From: an uncultured Clostridia bacterium
GTDB taxonomy: Bacteria > Bacillota > Clostridia > Christensenellales > Borkfalkiaceae
Assembly (NCBI GenBank): GCA_944354535.1
Contig: CALVPY010000022.1
Span: 1-42,681, forward strand
Direction of reading: 5' to 3'
Length of the DNA stretch: 42,681 bases
The notes under the pieces are model-generated. The model did not search any database, was not told the origin of the DNA, and worked only from the letters and a program-made list of their open reading frames with translations. A program made the position numbers and the translations under genes. The number at the start of each line of letters is the position of its first letter. Position 1 is the first letter of the stretch. Below, piece by piece: positions 33,105 to 39,542 of this stretch.

Positions 33105-33617
33105 ATGAAACACTTGCTTTTCGTGTTTGCCCTTCTGCTGCTGCTTGCGGGCGCAGTCCTGAGCTTTTTCGCCGCTTTCCCGCGGCCGTATCGGGCTATC
33201 GTCGGGGAAAGCGGTCTCGATCCTGCGCTCATCTATGCTGTGATGAAGGCGGAAAGCAACTTTCGGGAAGATGCTGAAAGCGATGCGGGTGCGGTAGGCA
33301 TCATGCAGCTTTTGCCCTCGACGGCGGCGTTTGTCTGCGAGCGGGAGGGCATCCTCTTCGAGCCGGCGCGGCTCAGAGAAGGGGAGTACAATGTAACGCT
33401 CGGCTGCGCGTATCTTGGCTATCTTATGGAGGAATTCGAGGAAGAGACGGCGCTTGCCGCATACAACGCGGGGGAGGGGAGGGTGCGCGAATGGCTCAAA
33501 GACGGGCGTTATTCCGCAAACGGCCGCACGCTTTTTCACATTCCCTATCCCGAGACGGCGCGCTATCTGAAAAAAATCTCCTTTTTCCGAAAAATTTATG
33601 GATTTTTCCCGTATTAA
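33105..33617 (+). CDS. Lytic transglycosylase (SLT domain), membrane-anchored
   Basis: Cleaves peptidoglycan glycan strands outside the membrane. Residues 4-24 form a hydrophobic anchor or signal. The SLT domain has the catalytic Glu50 in 'VMKAESNF', 'GAVGIMQLLPSTA' (62-74) and 'AYNAGEG', all standard motifs; at 170 residues there is little besides the domain. The closest match is the small Slt-type protein that in many Firmicutes lies next to coaE and polA, which are indeed close by. The start is unclear: GAGG touches the ATG at 33105, and a TTG at 33114 would have it nine bases upstream. A -10-like CATACT ends seven bases before the ATG, so a leaderless mRNA is possible. Confidence 0.88.
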   Translation: MKHLLFVFALLLLLAGAVLSFFAAFPRPYRAIVGESGLDPALIYAVMKAESNFREDAESDAGAVGIMQLLPSTAAFVCEREGILFEPARLREGEYNVTLGCAYLGYLMEEFEEETALAAYNAGEGRVREWLKDGRYSANGRTLFHIPYPETARYLKKISFFRKIYGFFPY

Positions 33618-33620
33618 AAC

Positions 33621-33649
33621 TTGACTTTTGGTTTTGGATGTTGTAAGAT
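33621..33649 (+). promoter_or_regulatory. Promoter of tRNA-Leu(AAG)
   Basis: TTGACT (33621-33626) and TAAGAT (33644-33649) have a 17-bp spacer. Transcription would begin near 33656, about 45 nt before the mature tRNA end. Confidence 0.75.
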
Positions 33650-33700
33650 ATAAAAGCTGTCAGCGAGGACATCATCCGAGCGGGCAGAACAACAAAATAT

Positions 33701-33785
33701 GCGGTCGTGGCGGAACTGGCAGACGCGCAAGACTAAGGATCTTGTGGGTAACACCATGCAGGTTCAATTCCTGTCGACCGCACCA
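33701..33785 (+). tRNA. tRNA-Leu, anticodon AAG
   Basis: Acceptor arms GCGGTCG and CGACCGC pair fully, with discriminator A and an encoded CCA (33783-33785). The anticodon stem CAAGA/TCTTG holds the loop CTAAGGA, so the anticodon is AAG (CUU codons, wider if A34 becomes inosine). A long variable arm and T-loop TTCAATT fit a class II tRNA-Leu. A34 in tRNA-Leu is uncommon in bacteria but is known in some Firmicutes. Confidence 0.95.
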
Positions 33786-33820
33786 CGAAAAAACGGAGCC
33801 TAAGCTCCGTTTTTTCGTGG
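33783..33820 (+). terminator. Terminator of tRNA-Leu(AAG), stem begins in the CCA end
   Basis: A perfect 17-bp stem (33783-33799 with 33804-33820) around CTAA contains an A6/T6 tract and GGAGC/GCTCC. Its left arm starts with the CCA of the tRNA. Confidence 0.9.
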
Positions 33821-33968
33821 TATGAACGAATTGAACCACAGCCGCCGATCATGCACGGAATGGGCATGAAAATCAATATCGGCTGTCGGTTCACGCGAGC
33901 CCGAAGGGCGACGCTTCGCCAAGGGGACCCCTTTGGGGTGTCGGCGAATTCCTGTCGACCGCACCACG

Positions 33969-34090
33969 TCGCCGCAAGGCGCGTAACAAAACAGCTTGGC
34001 AAAATGCCAAGCTGTTTTCATTTACGCCTGCGTCTCCTCTTCCCAAAAATCTTTGCCGGGGCAAATCTTTTTGGGAGCCCTAAGGGGGCT
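33969..34090 (+). repeat. tRNA-3'-end-associated palindromic element, copy 1
   Basis: It begins TCGCCGC immediately after CCACG of the tRNA fragment. A 13-bp perfect hairpin (33988-34000 with 34006-34018) lies between GGCGCGT and ACGCCTGCG flanks, followed by CTCC and a long palindrome (34041-34076) built on TCCCAAAAA and TTTTTGGGA, ending GAGCCCT. The same order of parts follows tRNA-Leu(CAA) at 38628, where the hairpin sequence is different but the flanks and palindrome are conserved. Confidence 0.75.
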
Positions 34091-34152
34091 TAAGCTCTGT
34101 TTTTTCGTGGTATGAACGAATTGAACCACAGCCGCCGATCGCGGGCAAATGC

Positions 34153-34180
34153 TTGCGGCCAAGGTTTTTTTTGCTATAAT
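34153..34180 (+). promoter_or_regulatory. Promoter of the unknown gene at 34221
   Basis: TATAAT (34175-34180) with a weak TTGCGG (34153-34158) and a 16-bp spacer. A leader of about 35 nt follows. Confidence 0.6.
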
Positions 34181-34220
34181 AGTTAGGGCAAATAAGATTT
34201 TTCGATCAAAACGGAGCACG

Positions 34221-35246
34221 ATGGAAAAGTTGATAACTATCACAACGGTAAACGAAATAGACAGAGAAAAACCCTACACCGCCGAAACGTTCCGTCAGGC
34301 GGGGGCAAAAAGGCTGGCTCGGCTGCAAGAGATCAAGGCGCTTTTGGAGTCGGAGGGGTATGAACAAAGGCGCGCGGCGTTTGAAGAGGAGCGCGATCGC
34401 ATGACGCAAAATTGGCAGCGCTTCACCGCACATATCGGGGAATGGGAAGAGGAAGCAACGCGAAAGATCATGAACGATGTTTCCCTCACAGAAGAAGAGA
34501 AGGGGCAAAAATTACAAAGCGAAGTGTATGCCAAGGTGCAGGAAATGTATCAAGAGGCAGAGAGCGGCGAGGCGTTCCAAAATGCCATAGGGGAGTATGC
34601 TGCATTCTTGCAGAACAATCAGCTGATGGATGAGGCGGCGGGATACCATCTTGAACGGACCTCGCCTAAGAGTATGCCCTTTTTCGATCTGGCGCAGGCT
34701 TTGTCCGGGGAAGAGTCCGACACGATCGATCTTGAAATGCCTTCGGACTGCATCTACGATCAGATCAAGATCTGGGAAGAGTATGTGGAGCGCGGGTACA
34801 CGGACGACTATCATAAAGCCTTCGCCGAGGACGAACGGGCAAAAAAACTTTCGGTTCTGCAGCTTGACTATCTCTTTGCCGAGTGTGATACCGTTTGTTT
34901 TCACGCGGAAGAGGGGATCCATATCGGGGACGAGTGTGATGTGCGCTTCGCCCAAATTTTAGACGAAGCCGTCAAGACAGAAAAAACCGAAAATTACGGC
35001 ATGAATGTGCTGAGGGTCTATCTGAAACCCACGCAAAAACTCAAAGATTACCTGTTGTCTTACAAGCGGTTTGACAGGTATCATTATGATGCATATCAAA
35101 GATATGATCCATACTTCGGCTTTGCCGACATAACTTTTTTGAAGGACGGCGAAGTGCTGTTGAGCTGCCTCACACACGAGGGCTATTTCGACATCGCAGA
35201 GAGCATTCGGCCCGTTTTCGATGGTTTTGAAGCACAGATGAAATAG
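34221..35246 (+). CDS. Protein of unknown function, 341 aa, possible cargo gene
   Basis: Soluble, strongly acidic and charged, with no signal or membrane helix. The N-terminal half (about 20-130) is predicted by eye to be long amphipathic helices ('RLARLQEIKALLESEGYEQR' region, rich in Glu and Arg), followed by a more mixed domain with 'VLRVYLKPTQKLKDYLLSYK' (272-291) and a beta-like end 'YFGFADITFLKDGEVLLSCL'. I do not recognise a family. ATG at 34221 is set by GGAG four bases upstream; in-frame codons before it lie upstream of or within the promoter. The gene is visibly less GC-rich than its neighbours and lies between two identical 26-bp repeats, next to a duplicated tRNA end, which suggests acquisition. 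Confidence 0.75.
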   Translation: MEKLITITTVNEIDREKPYTAETFRQAGAKRLARLQEIKALLESEGYEQRRAAFEEERDRMTQNWQRFTAHIGEWEEEATRKIMNDVSLTEEEKGQKLQSEVYAKVQEMYQEAESGEAFQNAIGEYAAFLQNNQLMDEAAGYHLERTSPKSMPFFDLAQALSGEESDTIDLEMPSDCIYDQIKIWEEYVERGYTDDYHKAFAEDERAKKLSVLQLDYLFAECDTVCFHAEEGIHIGDECDVRFAQILDEAVKTEKTENYGMNVLRVYLKPTQKLKDYLLSYKRFDRYHYDAYQRYDPYFGFADITFLKDGEVLLSCLTHEGYFDIAESIRPVFDGFEAQMK

Positions 35247-35257
35247 AACGGATACAT

Positions 35258-35308
35258 CAAGGCGCGTAACAAAACAGCTTGGCGTTTTGCTAAGCTGTTT
35301 TTCTTATG
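35258..35308 (+). repeat. Hairpin repeat and terminator, second copy of the element hairpin
   Basis: 26 bases (35258-35283) are identical to 33975-34000 in the palindromic element. The arm AAAACAGCTTGGC pairs with GCTAAGCTGTTTT beyond a GTTTT loop and is followed by T-rich sequence, so it terminates the 34221 gene. The palindrome block of the element is missing here. Confidence 0.8.
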
Positions 35309-35331
35309 TATCGGGTCCCGATGCATTGAAG

Positions 35332-35919
35332 TTACAAAAGGCCCTGCTCTTTCAGCGCTTCGAGCACATCGTCCACCTTTTTGCGGAGCGCCGCCTCATC
35401 GCCGTCGTTTTCGATCGCGAGGCAGCCGTCGGGAAGGGCGCCGTCGTAGTCGAACTGCTGCTTCATGCGCGCTTCTGCCCGCTCTGGGGTCAGCCCGTCG
35501 CGGGTGACGACGGCGCGGATGCGCTCCTCCTTGTTCCGCAGGACGACGATGATGCCGTCAAACAGTTCTGTCATGCCGCTTTCGAAGAGGAGGGGGACTT
35601 CCGCAAAGCAGGTTTTTTCGGTATCGTCCATTTCGCGCCGCAAGCGTTCCGCAATGCGCGGATGGGCATAGGCGTTGAGCGTTTTAAGCGCTTTCTTGTC
35701 CGAAAAGACGAGGTCGGCAAGCGCCGCTTTATCGAGCTTTCCGTCCTTCACGCAGGCAGGAAACAGGCAGCACAGCCCTTCGAGGTAGCTCCTCTCATTC
35801 AGGAGCGCGCGGTTGATCTCGTCGCAGGAAAAGACGGGATAGCCTCGCTCTTTCAGGATGAGGCATACGGCGCTCTTGCCGCTGCCGATGCCTCCCGTCA
35901 CGGCAAATTTACTTGGCAT
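35332..35919 (-). CDS. coaE: Dephospho-CoA kinase
   Basis: Catalyses the last step of coenzyme A synthesis, phosphorylating dephospho-CoA. The 195-residue protein has the P-loop 'GGIGSGKSAV' (9-18), 'SCDEINR' near residue 32, 'EVPLLFESGM' and 'RDGLTPERAEAR', all family hallmarks. AAGGAG lies eight bases before the ATG at 35919. Its start overlaps the end of polA by 11 nt; polA-coaE is a common Firmicute gene pair, followed in many genomes by a lytic transglycosylase, which here lies about 1.7 kb away beyond the tRNA region and on the opposite strand. Confidence 0.95.
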   Translation of the reverse strand: MPSKFAVTGGIGSGKSAVCLILKERGYPVFSCDEINRALLNERSYLEGLCCLFPACVKDGKLDKAALADLVFSDKKALKTLNAYAHPRIAERLRREMDDTEKTCFAEVPLLFESGMTELFDGIIVVLRNKEERIRAVVTRDGLTPERAEARMKQQFDYDGALPDGCLAIENDGDEAALRKKVDDVLEALKEQGLL

Positions 35920-38443
35920 CGTACCAGCTCCTTCCCATTGAGACGTCTGCAATGAGCGGCACTTCCAGCTTCGCCGCTTTTTCCATTTCATCTTTCAGTA
36001 CGGCAGCCGTGCGCTCTGCTTCCTCTTCGGGAGTATCGAGGATAAGCTCGTCGTGTACCTGCAATACGAGTTTTGCGCGGAGCCCTTCCTCGCGGAGGCG
36101 GCGGACGACGCCCAGCATGGCGAGCTTGATGATATCGGCAGAACTGCCCTGAAGGGGCATATTCATCGCAGCGCGTTCGCCGAAGGTGCGCGTCGTATAG
36201 TTGGAGGACTTCAGCTCGGGCATATACCGTTTGCGGCCGAGGATGGTCGTCACATAGCCGTCTTCCCTGGCGCGGCGCACGTTTTTCTCCATGTATGCTT
36301 TGACTTCTGGATAGGTCGCGAAGTAGCCGTCGATGTAGCCCTGCGCTTCGGTCGTGGAACAGCCGATGTCTTTGGCGAGCCCGAAGGCGGAAATGCCGTA
36401 GATGATGCCGAAGTTGACGGCTTTCGCGCGGCGGCGAAGCTCGGGCGTGACTTTTTCGGGCGGCACTTTGAAGATGAGTGAGGCTGTAGCCGCGTGGATG
36501 TCCTTGCCTTCGTGATAGGCTTTGCGAAGAAGCTTTGCGCCGCTGAAATGCGCGAGGAGCCTCAGCTCGATCTGCGAATAGTCGGCGTCGACGAGCACGT
36601 TCCCTTCACGGGCGATGAAGAGCTTCCTCAGTTCCCTGCCTTCCTCGCGGCGGACGGGGATGTTCTGTAAGTTCGGATTGGCGCTCGAGAGCCGCCCCGT
36701 CGTCGTCATCGTCTGATTATAAGTCGTATGCACGATGCCGTCTTTGATGAGCGGGAGGAAGCCGTCGATATAGGTGGAGCGGAGCTTCTGGATCTCCCGA
36801 TAGCGCAGGATGAGGCGGGCGATCTCATGCTCGCCTGCAAGCTGTTCGAGTACTTCGGCGTTCGTGGAATAGCCGCCCCGCGCCGTCTTCTTGACGCCCT
36901 TTGCGCTGTAGCCGAGGCGGTCGAAGAGGATCTCCGAAAGTTTTGCGGGGGAATTGAGGTTGAATTCACAGCCTGCAAGCGAGAAGATCTGCCGGGAAAG
37001 CGTGTCGATCTCCGCGGCATAGCGTGAGGATAGCTCGGGAAATTTTTCCTCATCGACGCGCACGCCCGTCTCTTCCATTTCATAGAGCACGCGGGAAAGG
37101 GGGAGCTCCAGCTCCCGGTAAAGGCGGTTGCAGTTATCGTCCGCGACGCGTTCCGCATCCCTGAAAGCCCGCATGAGCGCATAGGCGCAGTTGGAGGCGG
37201 GAAGGGCATATTCGCGCGCAAAGTCTTCTGCCGTCGTCGCCTTTCTGCCCGAATTGAGAAGATAGGACAGGAGCCCGACGTCCTCGACGGGGCAGGTCAC
37301 GGGAGAGGACGCAAAGCGATGTAAAAGCGCCTTATAGTCGGCGACGATCGCCCGCTTGTTCCCCGCAAAGAGGGGTGCAAAGAGCTTCGTGATGTCCTCG
37401 GGGAAGTACCCTGGCTCTAAAAGCGTCTTTTTGAGCGGAAAGATGTATTCCGTGCTGCCGATGCAGACGTGAGTTCCGCCCTCTCCGTCTTCGGCAAAGG
37501 AGAAGTGATCCGCCTGTGCAAGGGCAGCCTCGAAGACCTCTTTTTCGGGAAGCGTGACGCATTCCGCATCCGACGTTTCATACTCATCGAAGAGGGAAGA
37601 GTGTACGAGCGTGCGGAACTCCAACTTGTCGAGTGCGGCGCGCGCCTCGGCAGAGAAGGGGATGTGTACGGCAAATTCCTCGACGGGAATGGAGAGGGGG
37701 ACTTTCGTGTCGATGGTCGCAAGCGTGTGCGAGAGTTTTGCATCCTCCTTCCCCGCGATGAGCCGCTTCTGAAGGCCTGCGGCAAGTTCGTCAAGGTGCT
37801 CATAGACGCCTTCCGCTGTGCCGTATTTCTGAAGAAGGGAGAGGGCGGTCTTGGGCCCGATGCCGGGTACGCCGGGGATATTGTCGGAAGAGTCGCCCAT
37901 GAGCGCTTTTTCTTCGATGATCTGCGCGGGGGTAAGCCCCACCTTTTCGAAGAAGTTTTCGTTCGTGAGGCGGTCGGTATCGCTGACGCCGCGCTTTGTG
38001 AAGCAGACGGAGACATCTTCGTTCACCAGCTGATAGGCGTCGCGGTCGCCCGTATAGATGACGGAACGGACATTCTCATAGGCGCGTGAAAGGGTGCCCA
38101 TGAGGTCGTCCGCCTCATAGCCCTCCATTTCCACATAGCGGATATGCATGGCATTTAAGACCTCTTTGAGGGCGGGGAACTGCACTATGAGCTCCTGCGG
38201 GGTCGGATTGCGCGTGCCTTTATACTCTTTATAGAGCTTGTGGCGGAAGGTGGGGGCATGGACGTCGAAGGTGACTGCAAGGTAGTCGGGCTTTTCCTCT
38301 TCTATGATCTTGAAGAGGAATTTGATAAAGCCGAAGATGGCGTTGGTGGGGAAGCCGTCTTTGGTCGTGAAGCCGCCGAGTGCATAGAAAGCCCTGTTCA
38401 TGAGGCTGTTTCCGTCGATGAGAATGAATGTTTTCTTTTCCAT
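35909..38443 (-). CDS. polA: DNA polymerase I
   Basis: Repairs DNA and removes Okazaki primers. The 844 residues comprise the 5'-3' exonuclease ('LIDGNSLMNRAFYAL', 'YEADDLMGTL', 'GDSSDNIPGVPGIGPKTA'), a middle domain and the polymerase ('DADYSQIELRLLAHFSG', 'KAVNFGIIYGIS', 'LQVHDELIL'). The middle domain lacks the D-x-E and N-x-x-x-D motifs of 3'-5' proofreading ('HFSFAEDGEGG', 'VADYKALLHRF'), so it should not proofread, like Taq and Bacillus stearothermophilus Pol I. An open frame continues upstream through the antisense of tRNA-Leu(CAA), but the family N-terminus begins at the ATG at 38443. The promoter is so close that the mRNA is probably leaderless. Confidence 0.96.
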   Translation of the reverse strand: MEKKTFILIDGNSLMNRAFYALGGFTTKDGFPTNAIFGFIKFLFKIIEEEKPDYLAVTFDVHAPTFRHKLYKEYKGTRNPTPQELIVQFPALKEVLNAMHIRYVEMEGYEADDLMGTLSRAYENVRSVIYTGDRDAYQLVNEDVSVCFTKRGVSDTDRLTNENFFEKVGLTPAQIIEEKALMGDSSDNIPGVPGIGPKTALSLLQKYGTAEGVYEHLDELAAGLQKRLIAGKEDAKLSHTLATIDTKVPLSIPVEEFAVHIPFSAEARAALDKLEFRTLVHSSLFDEYETSDAECVTLPEKEVFEAALAQADHFSFAEDGEGGTHVCIGSTEYIFPLKKTLLEPGYFPEDITKLFAPLFAGNKRAIVADYKALLHRFASSPVTCPVEDVGLLSYLLNSGRKATTAEDFAREYALPASNCAYALMRAFRDAERVADDNCNRLYRELELPLSRVLYEMEETGVRVDEEKFPELSSRYAAEIDTLSRQIFSLAGCEFNLNSPAKLSEILFDRLGYSAKGVKKTARGGYSTNAEVLEQLAGEHEIARLILRYREIQKLRSTYIDGFLPLIKDGIVHTTYNQTMTTTGRLSSANPNLQNIPVRREEGRELRKLFIAREGNVLVDADYSQIELRLLAHFSGAKLLRKAYHEGKDIHAATASLIFKVPPEKVTPELRRRAKAVNFGIIYGISAFGLAKDIGCSTTEAQGYIDGYFATYPEVKAYMEKNVRRAREDGYVTTILGRKRYMPELKSSNYTTRTFGERAAMNMPLQGSSADIIKLAMLGVVRRLREEGLRAKLVLQVHDELILDTPEEEAERTAAVLKDEMEKAAKLEVPLIADVSMGRSWYDAK

Positions 38444-38449
38444 ATCCTT

Positions 38450-38478
38450 ATTGTAACACGCGCAGAGAAATTTTGCAA
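38450..38478 (-). promoter_or_regulatory. Promoter abutting the polA start codon
   Basis: On the minus strand TTGCAA (38473-38478) and TACAAT (38450-38455) have a 17-bp spacer. Only six bases separate the -10 from the ATG, so the expected start is the A of the ATG. AAGGA lies between them, too close to act as a normal ribosome site. Confidence 0.7.
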
Positions 38479-38496
38479 GAAAAAGGCGGAAATCGC

Positions 38497-38525
38497 TTGA
38501 TTTTTGAGCCTTGGTAGGATATAAT
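38497..38525 (+). promoter_or_regulatory. Promoter of tRNA-Leu(CAA)
   Basis: TTGATT (38497-38502) and TATAAT (38520-38525) have a 17-bp spacer, divergent from the polA promoter. The expected start near 38532 is 7 nt before the mature tRNA. Confidence 0.85.
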
Positions 38526-38538
38526 GAGCGGGTAAAAT

Positions 38539-38625
38539 GCCGCTGTGGTGGAATTGGCAGACGCGTCGGACTCAAAATCCGATGGTAGCGATACCGTATC
38601 GGTTCGACCCCGATCAGCGGCACCA
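38539..38625 (+). tRNA. tRNA-Leu, anticodon CAA
   Basis: Acceptor arms GCCGCTG and CAGCGGC pair, with discriminator A and encoded CCA (38623-38625). The anticodon stem TCGGA/TCCGA holds CTCAAAA, giving anticodon CAA for UUG codons. The long variable arm and T-arm ATCGG-TTCGACC-CCGAT fit tRNA-Leu. Confidence 0.97.
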
Positions 38626-38627
38626 CG

Positions 38628-39262
38628 TCGCGGCGGGGCGCATTTGGCGGGCAGTTGCTTAAAGCAACTGCCACGCTTACAACGCCCGCCGCTCCTTTTC
38701 CCAAAAATCTTTGCTTTGCAAATATTTTTGGGAGCCCTGTTAGACAGGCGCGTTTTAAGTCGGTTTGAGCAAACTCAAACCGACTTTTTTTAACGCCTGC
38801 GGCTCCTTTCCCCAAAAAAATACTTCGTCTTTTTTTGGGGGCCCCGTTGGGGCGCTCTTTTCGGGTGTTTGTCTAACGGCAAACACCACGTTTGGAGCGC
38901 CCGCCGTCTCGCGCGGTAGTGTCCGCGCTCGGTCAGGAAACGGCGCGCGCAATGCGCCGTTTCCAAGCTCGAAAGCGGTCAAAGCCACACCGTGGCTTTG
39001 ACAAGAAAGCGCTTTCTCGCCCTTTTCCCACAAAATTCGCTGCGCGATTTTTGCGGGAGCCCTGAAATTATTTCCCAAAAATCTTTTTCTGCGAAAAACA
39101 TTTTTGGGAGCCCTATGAAAACATTTTGTGGGCCTTCGCCATTCGGCGAAGGCCTCACTTATAACGTCGGTTCCTCCTTTCCCCAAAAAAATACTTCGTC
39201 TTTTTTTGGGGGCCCCATTTAGGCGCGTTTTAAGTCGGTTTGAGCTTGCTCAAACCGATCTT
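38628..39262 (+). repeat. Gene-free array of variable hairpins and conserved palindromes
   Basis: Variable perfect hairpins occur at 38650-38672, 38757-38786, 38864-38887 (inside an outer stem 38850-38902), 38936-38964, 38978-39002 (outer stem GAAAGCG/CGCTTTC), 39131-39154 and 39235-39258. Between them are five blocks of one palindrome type, CTCC-TTTCCCAAAAA...TTTTTGGGAGCCCT, at 38692-38738, 38803-38845, 39020-39063, 39071-39114 and 39174-39216; the second and fifth are identical over 43 bases. The hairpins at 38757 and 39235 share sequence; the others differ. All blocks point the same way. The 38757 hairpin with seven T probably ends the tRNA transcript. No credible coding region is present. 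Confidence 0.85.
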
Positions 39263-39266
39263 TGAT

Positions 39267-39340
39267 TGACAGGGGGTGTCAGTGCGGGGATATTTGTTCA
39301 GATGGTGAACTTTCCATGAAAATGTCACAGAATGGTCACA
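39267..39340. promoter_or_regulatory. Possible regulator sites upstream of the polysaccharide operon
   Basis: TGACA-GGGGG-TGTCA (39267-39281) is a 5-bp inverted repeat. GTCACA occurs at 39324-39329 and again exactly 11 bp later at 39335-39340. Both lie 40-115 bp upstream of the operon's -35 and could bind regulators; the 11-bp direct repeat resembles response-regulator sites of the PhoB type. Confidence 0.35.
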
Positions 39341-39379
39341 AGGTTGTATAAACTTCCGCAAATATATGGGCGCAAAGGT

Positions 39380-39408
39380 TTGACTTATTTGCGTATGGCG
39401 TGTATAAT
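39380..39408 (+). promoter_or_regulatory. Promoter of the polysaccharide operon
   Basis: TTGACT (39380-39385) and TATAAT (39403-39408) have a 17-bp spacer. If translation begins at 39543, the leader is about 128 nt. Confidence 0.85.
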
Positions 39409-39474
39409 TTAGTTGGAAGTTTATAAGAAAGGCCTTGCCCGTGTTTCAAGATCGGGGCAGAGGGTCGGACGGCA

Positions 39475-39504
39475 GGCTGCACACCATATGGCTGCACACC
39501 ATAT
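39475..39504 (+). repeat. 15-bp tandem duplication
   Basis: GGCTGCACACCATAT occurs twice in direct succession (39475-39489 and 39490-39504), in the leader or N-terminal extension of the sugar transferase gene. Its length is a multiple of three, so it keeps the frame. Confidence 0.9.
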
Positions 39505-39542
39505 TCGTATGCGCTGCTTTCCGTTCGCAAATCATTTGGATT

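Larger units (their letters stand above)
33766..34140 (+). repeat. Segmental duplication of the tRNA-Leu 3' end and its terminator
   Basis: The last 20 nt of tRNA-Leu(AAG) plus two bases (33766-33787) recur exactly at 33947-33968. The terminator's right half and the following 30 bp (33801-33850) recur at 34091-34140 with one mismatch in 50. In the second copy, the 13 bases between these parts are replaced by a 122-base palindromic element (33969-34090). The 96-base stretch 33851-33946 between the copies is GC-rich, with short palindromes and no gene. Confidence 0.85.

Noticed and set aside
33733-34021. Minus-strand open frames over tRNA-Leu(AAG) and its repeats
   Set aside because: The peptide 'RSTGIEPAW' is a translation of the reversed tRNA and repeat sequence, with no coding support.
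38444-38815. Upstream extension of the polA reading frame
   Set aside because: It runs antisense through tRNA-Leu(CAA), giving the spurious 'GVEPIRYRYHRIL' peptide often produced by reversed tRNA genes; the family N-terminus begins at 38443.
38741-38877. Integron attC-like core sites (GTTAGAC at 38741, GTCTAAC at 38871)
   Set aside because: The two heptamers fit GTTRRRY and RYYYAAC but are in the wrong order for one attC site, matching partners are not found, and no integrase gene is in the window.
38755-39222. Open frames inside the hairpin array
   Set aside because: They consist of translated palindromes, repeat the same peptide in two places and have no ribosome site or domain.
38628-39262. 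CRISPR array
   Set aside because: Units are not direct repeats of fixed length with fixed-length spacers; the variable parts are self-complementary and no cas genes are present.
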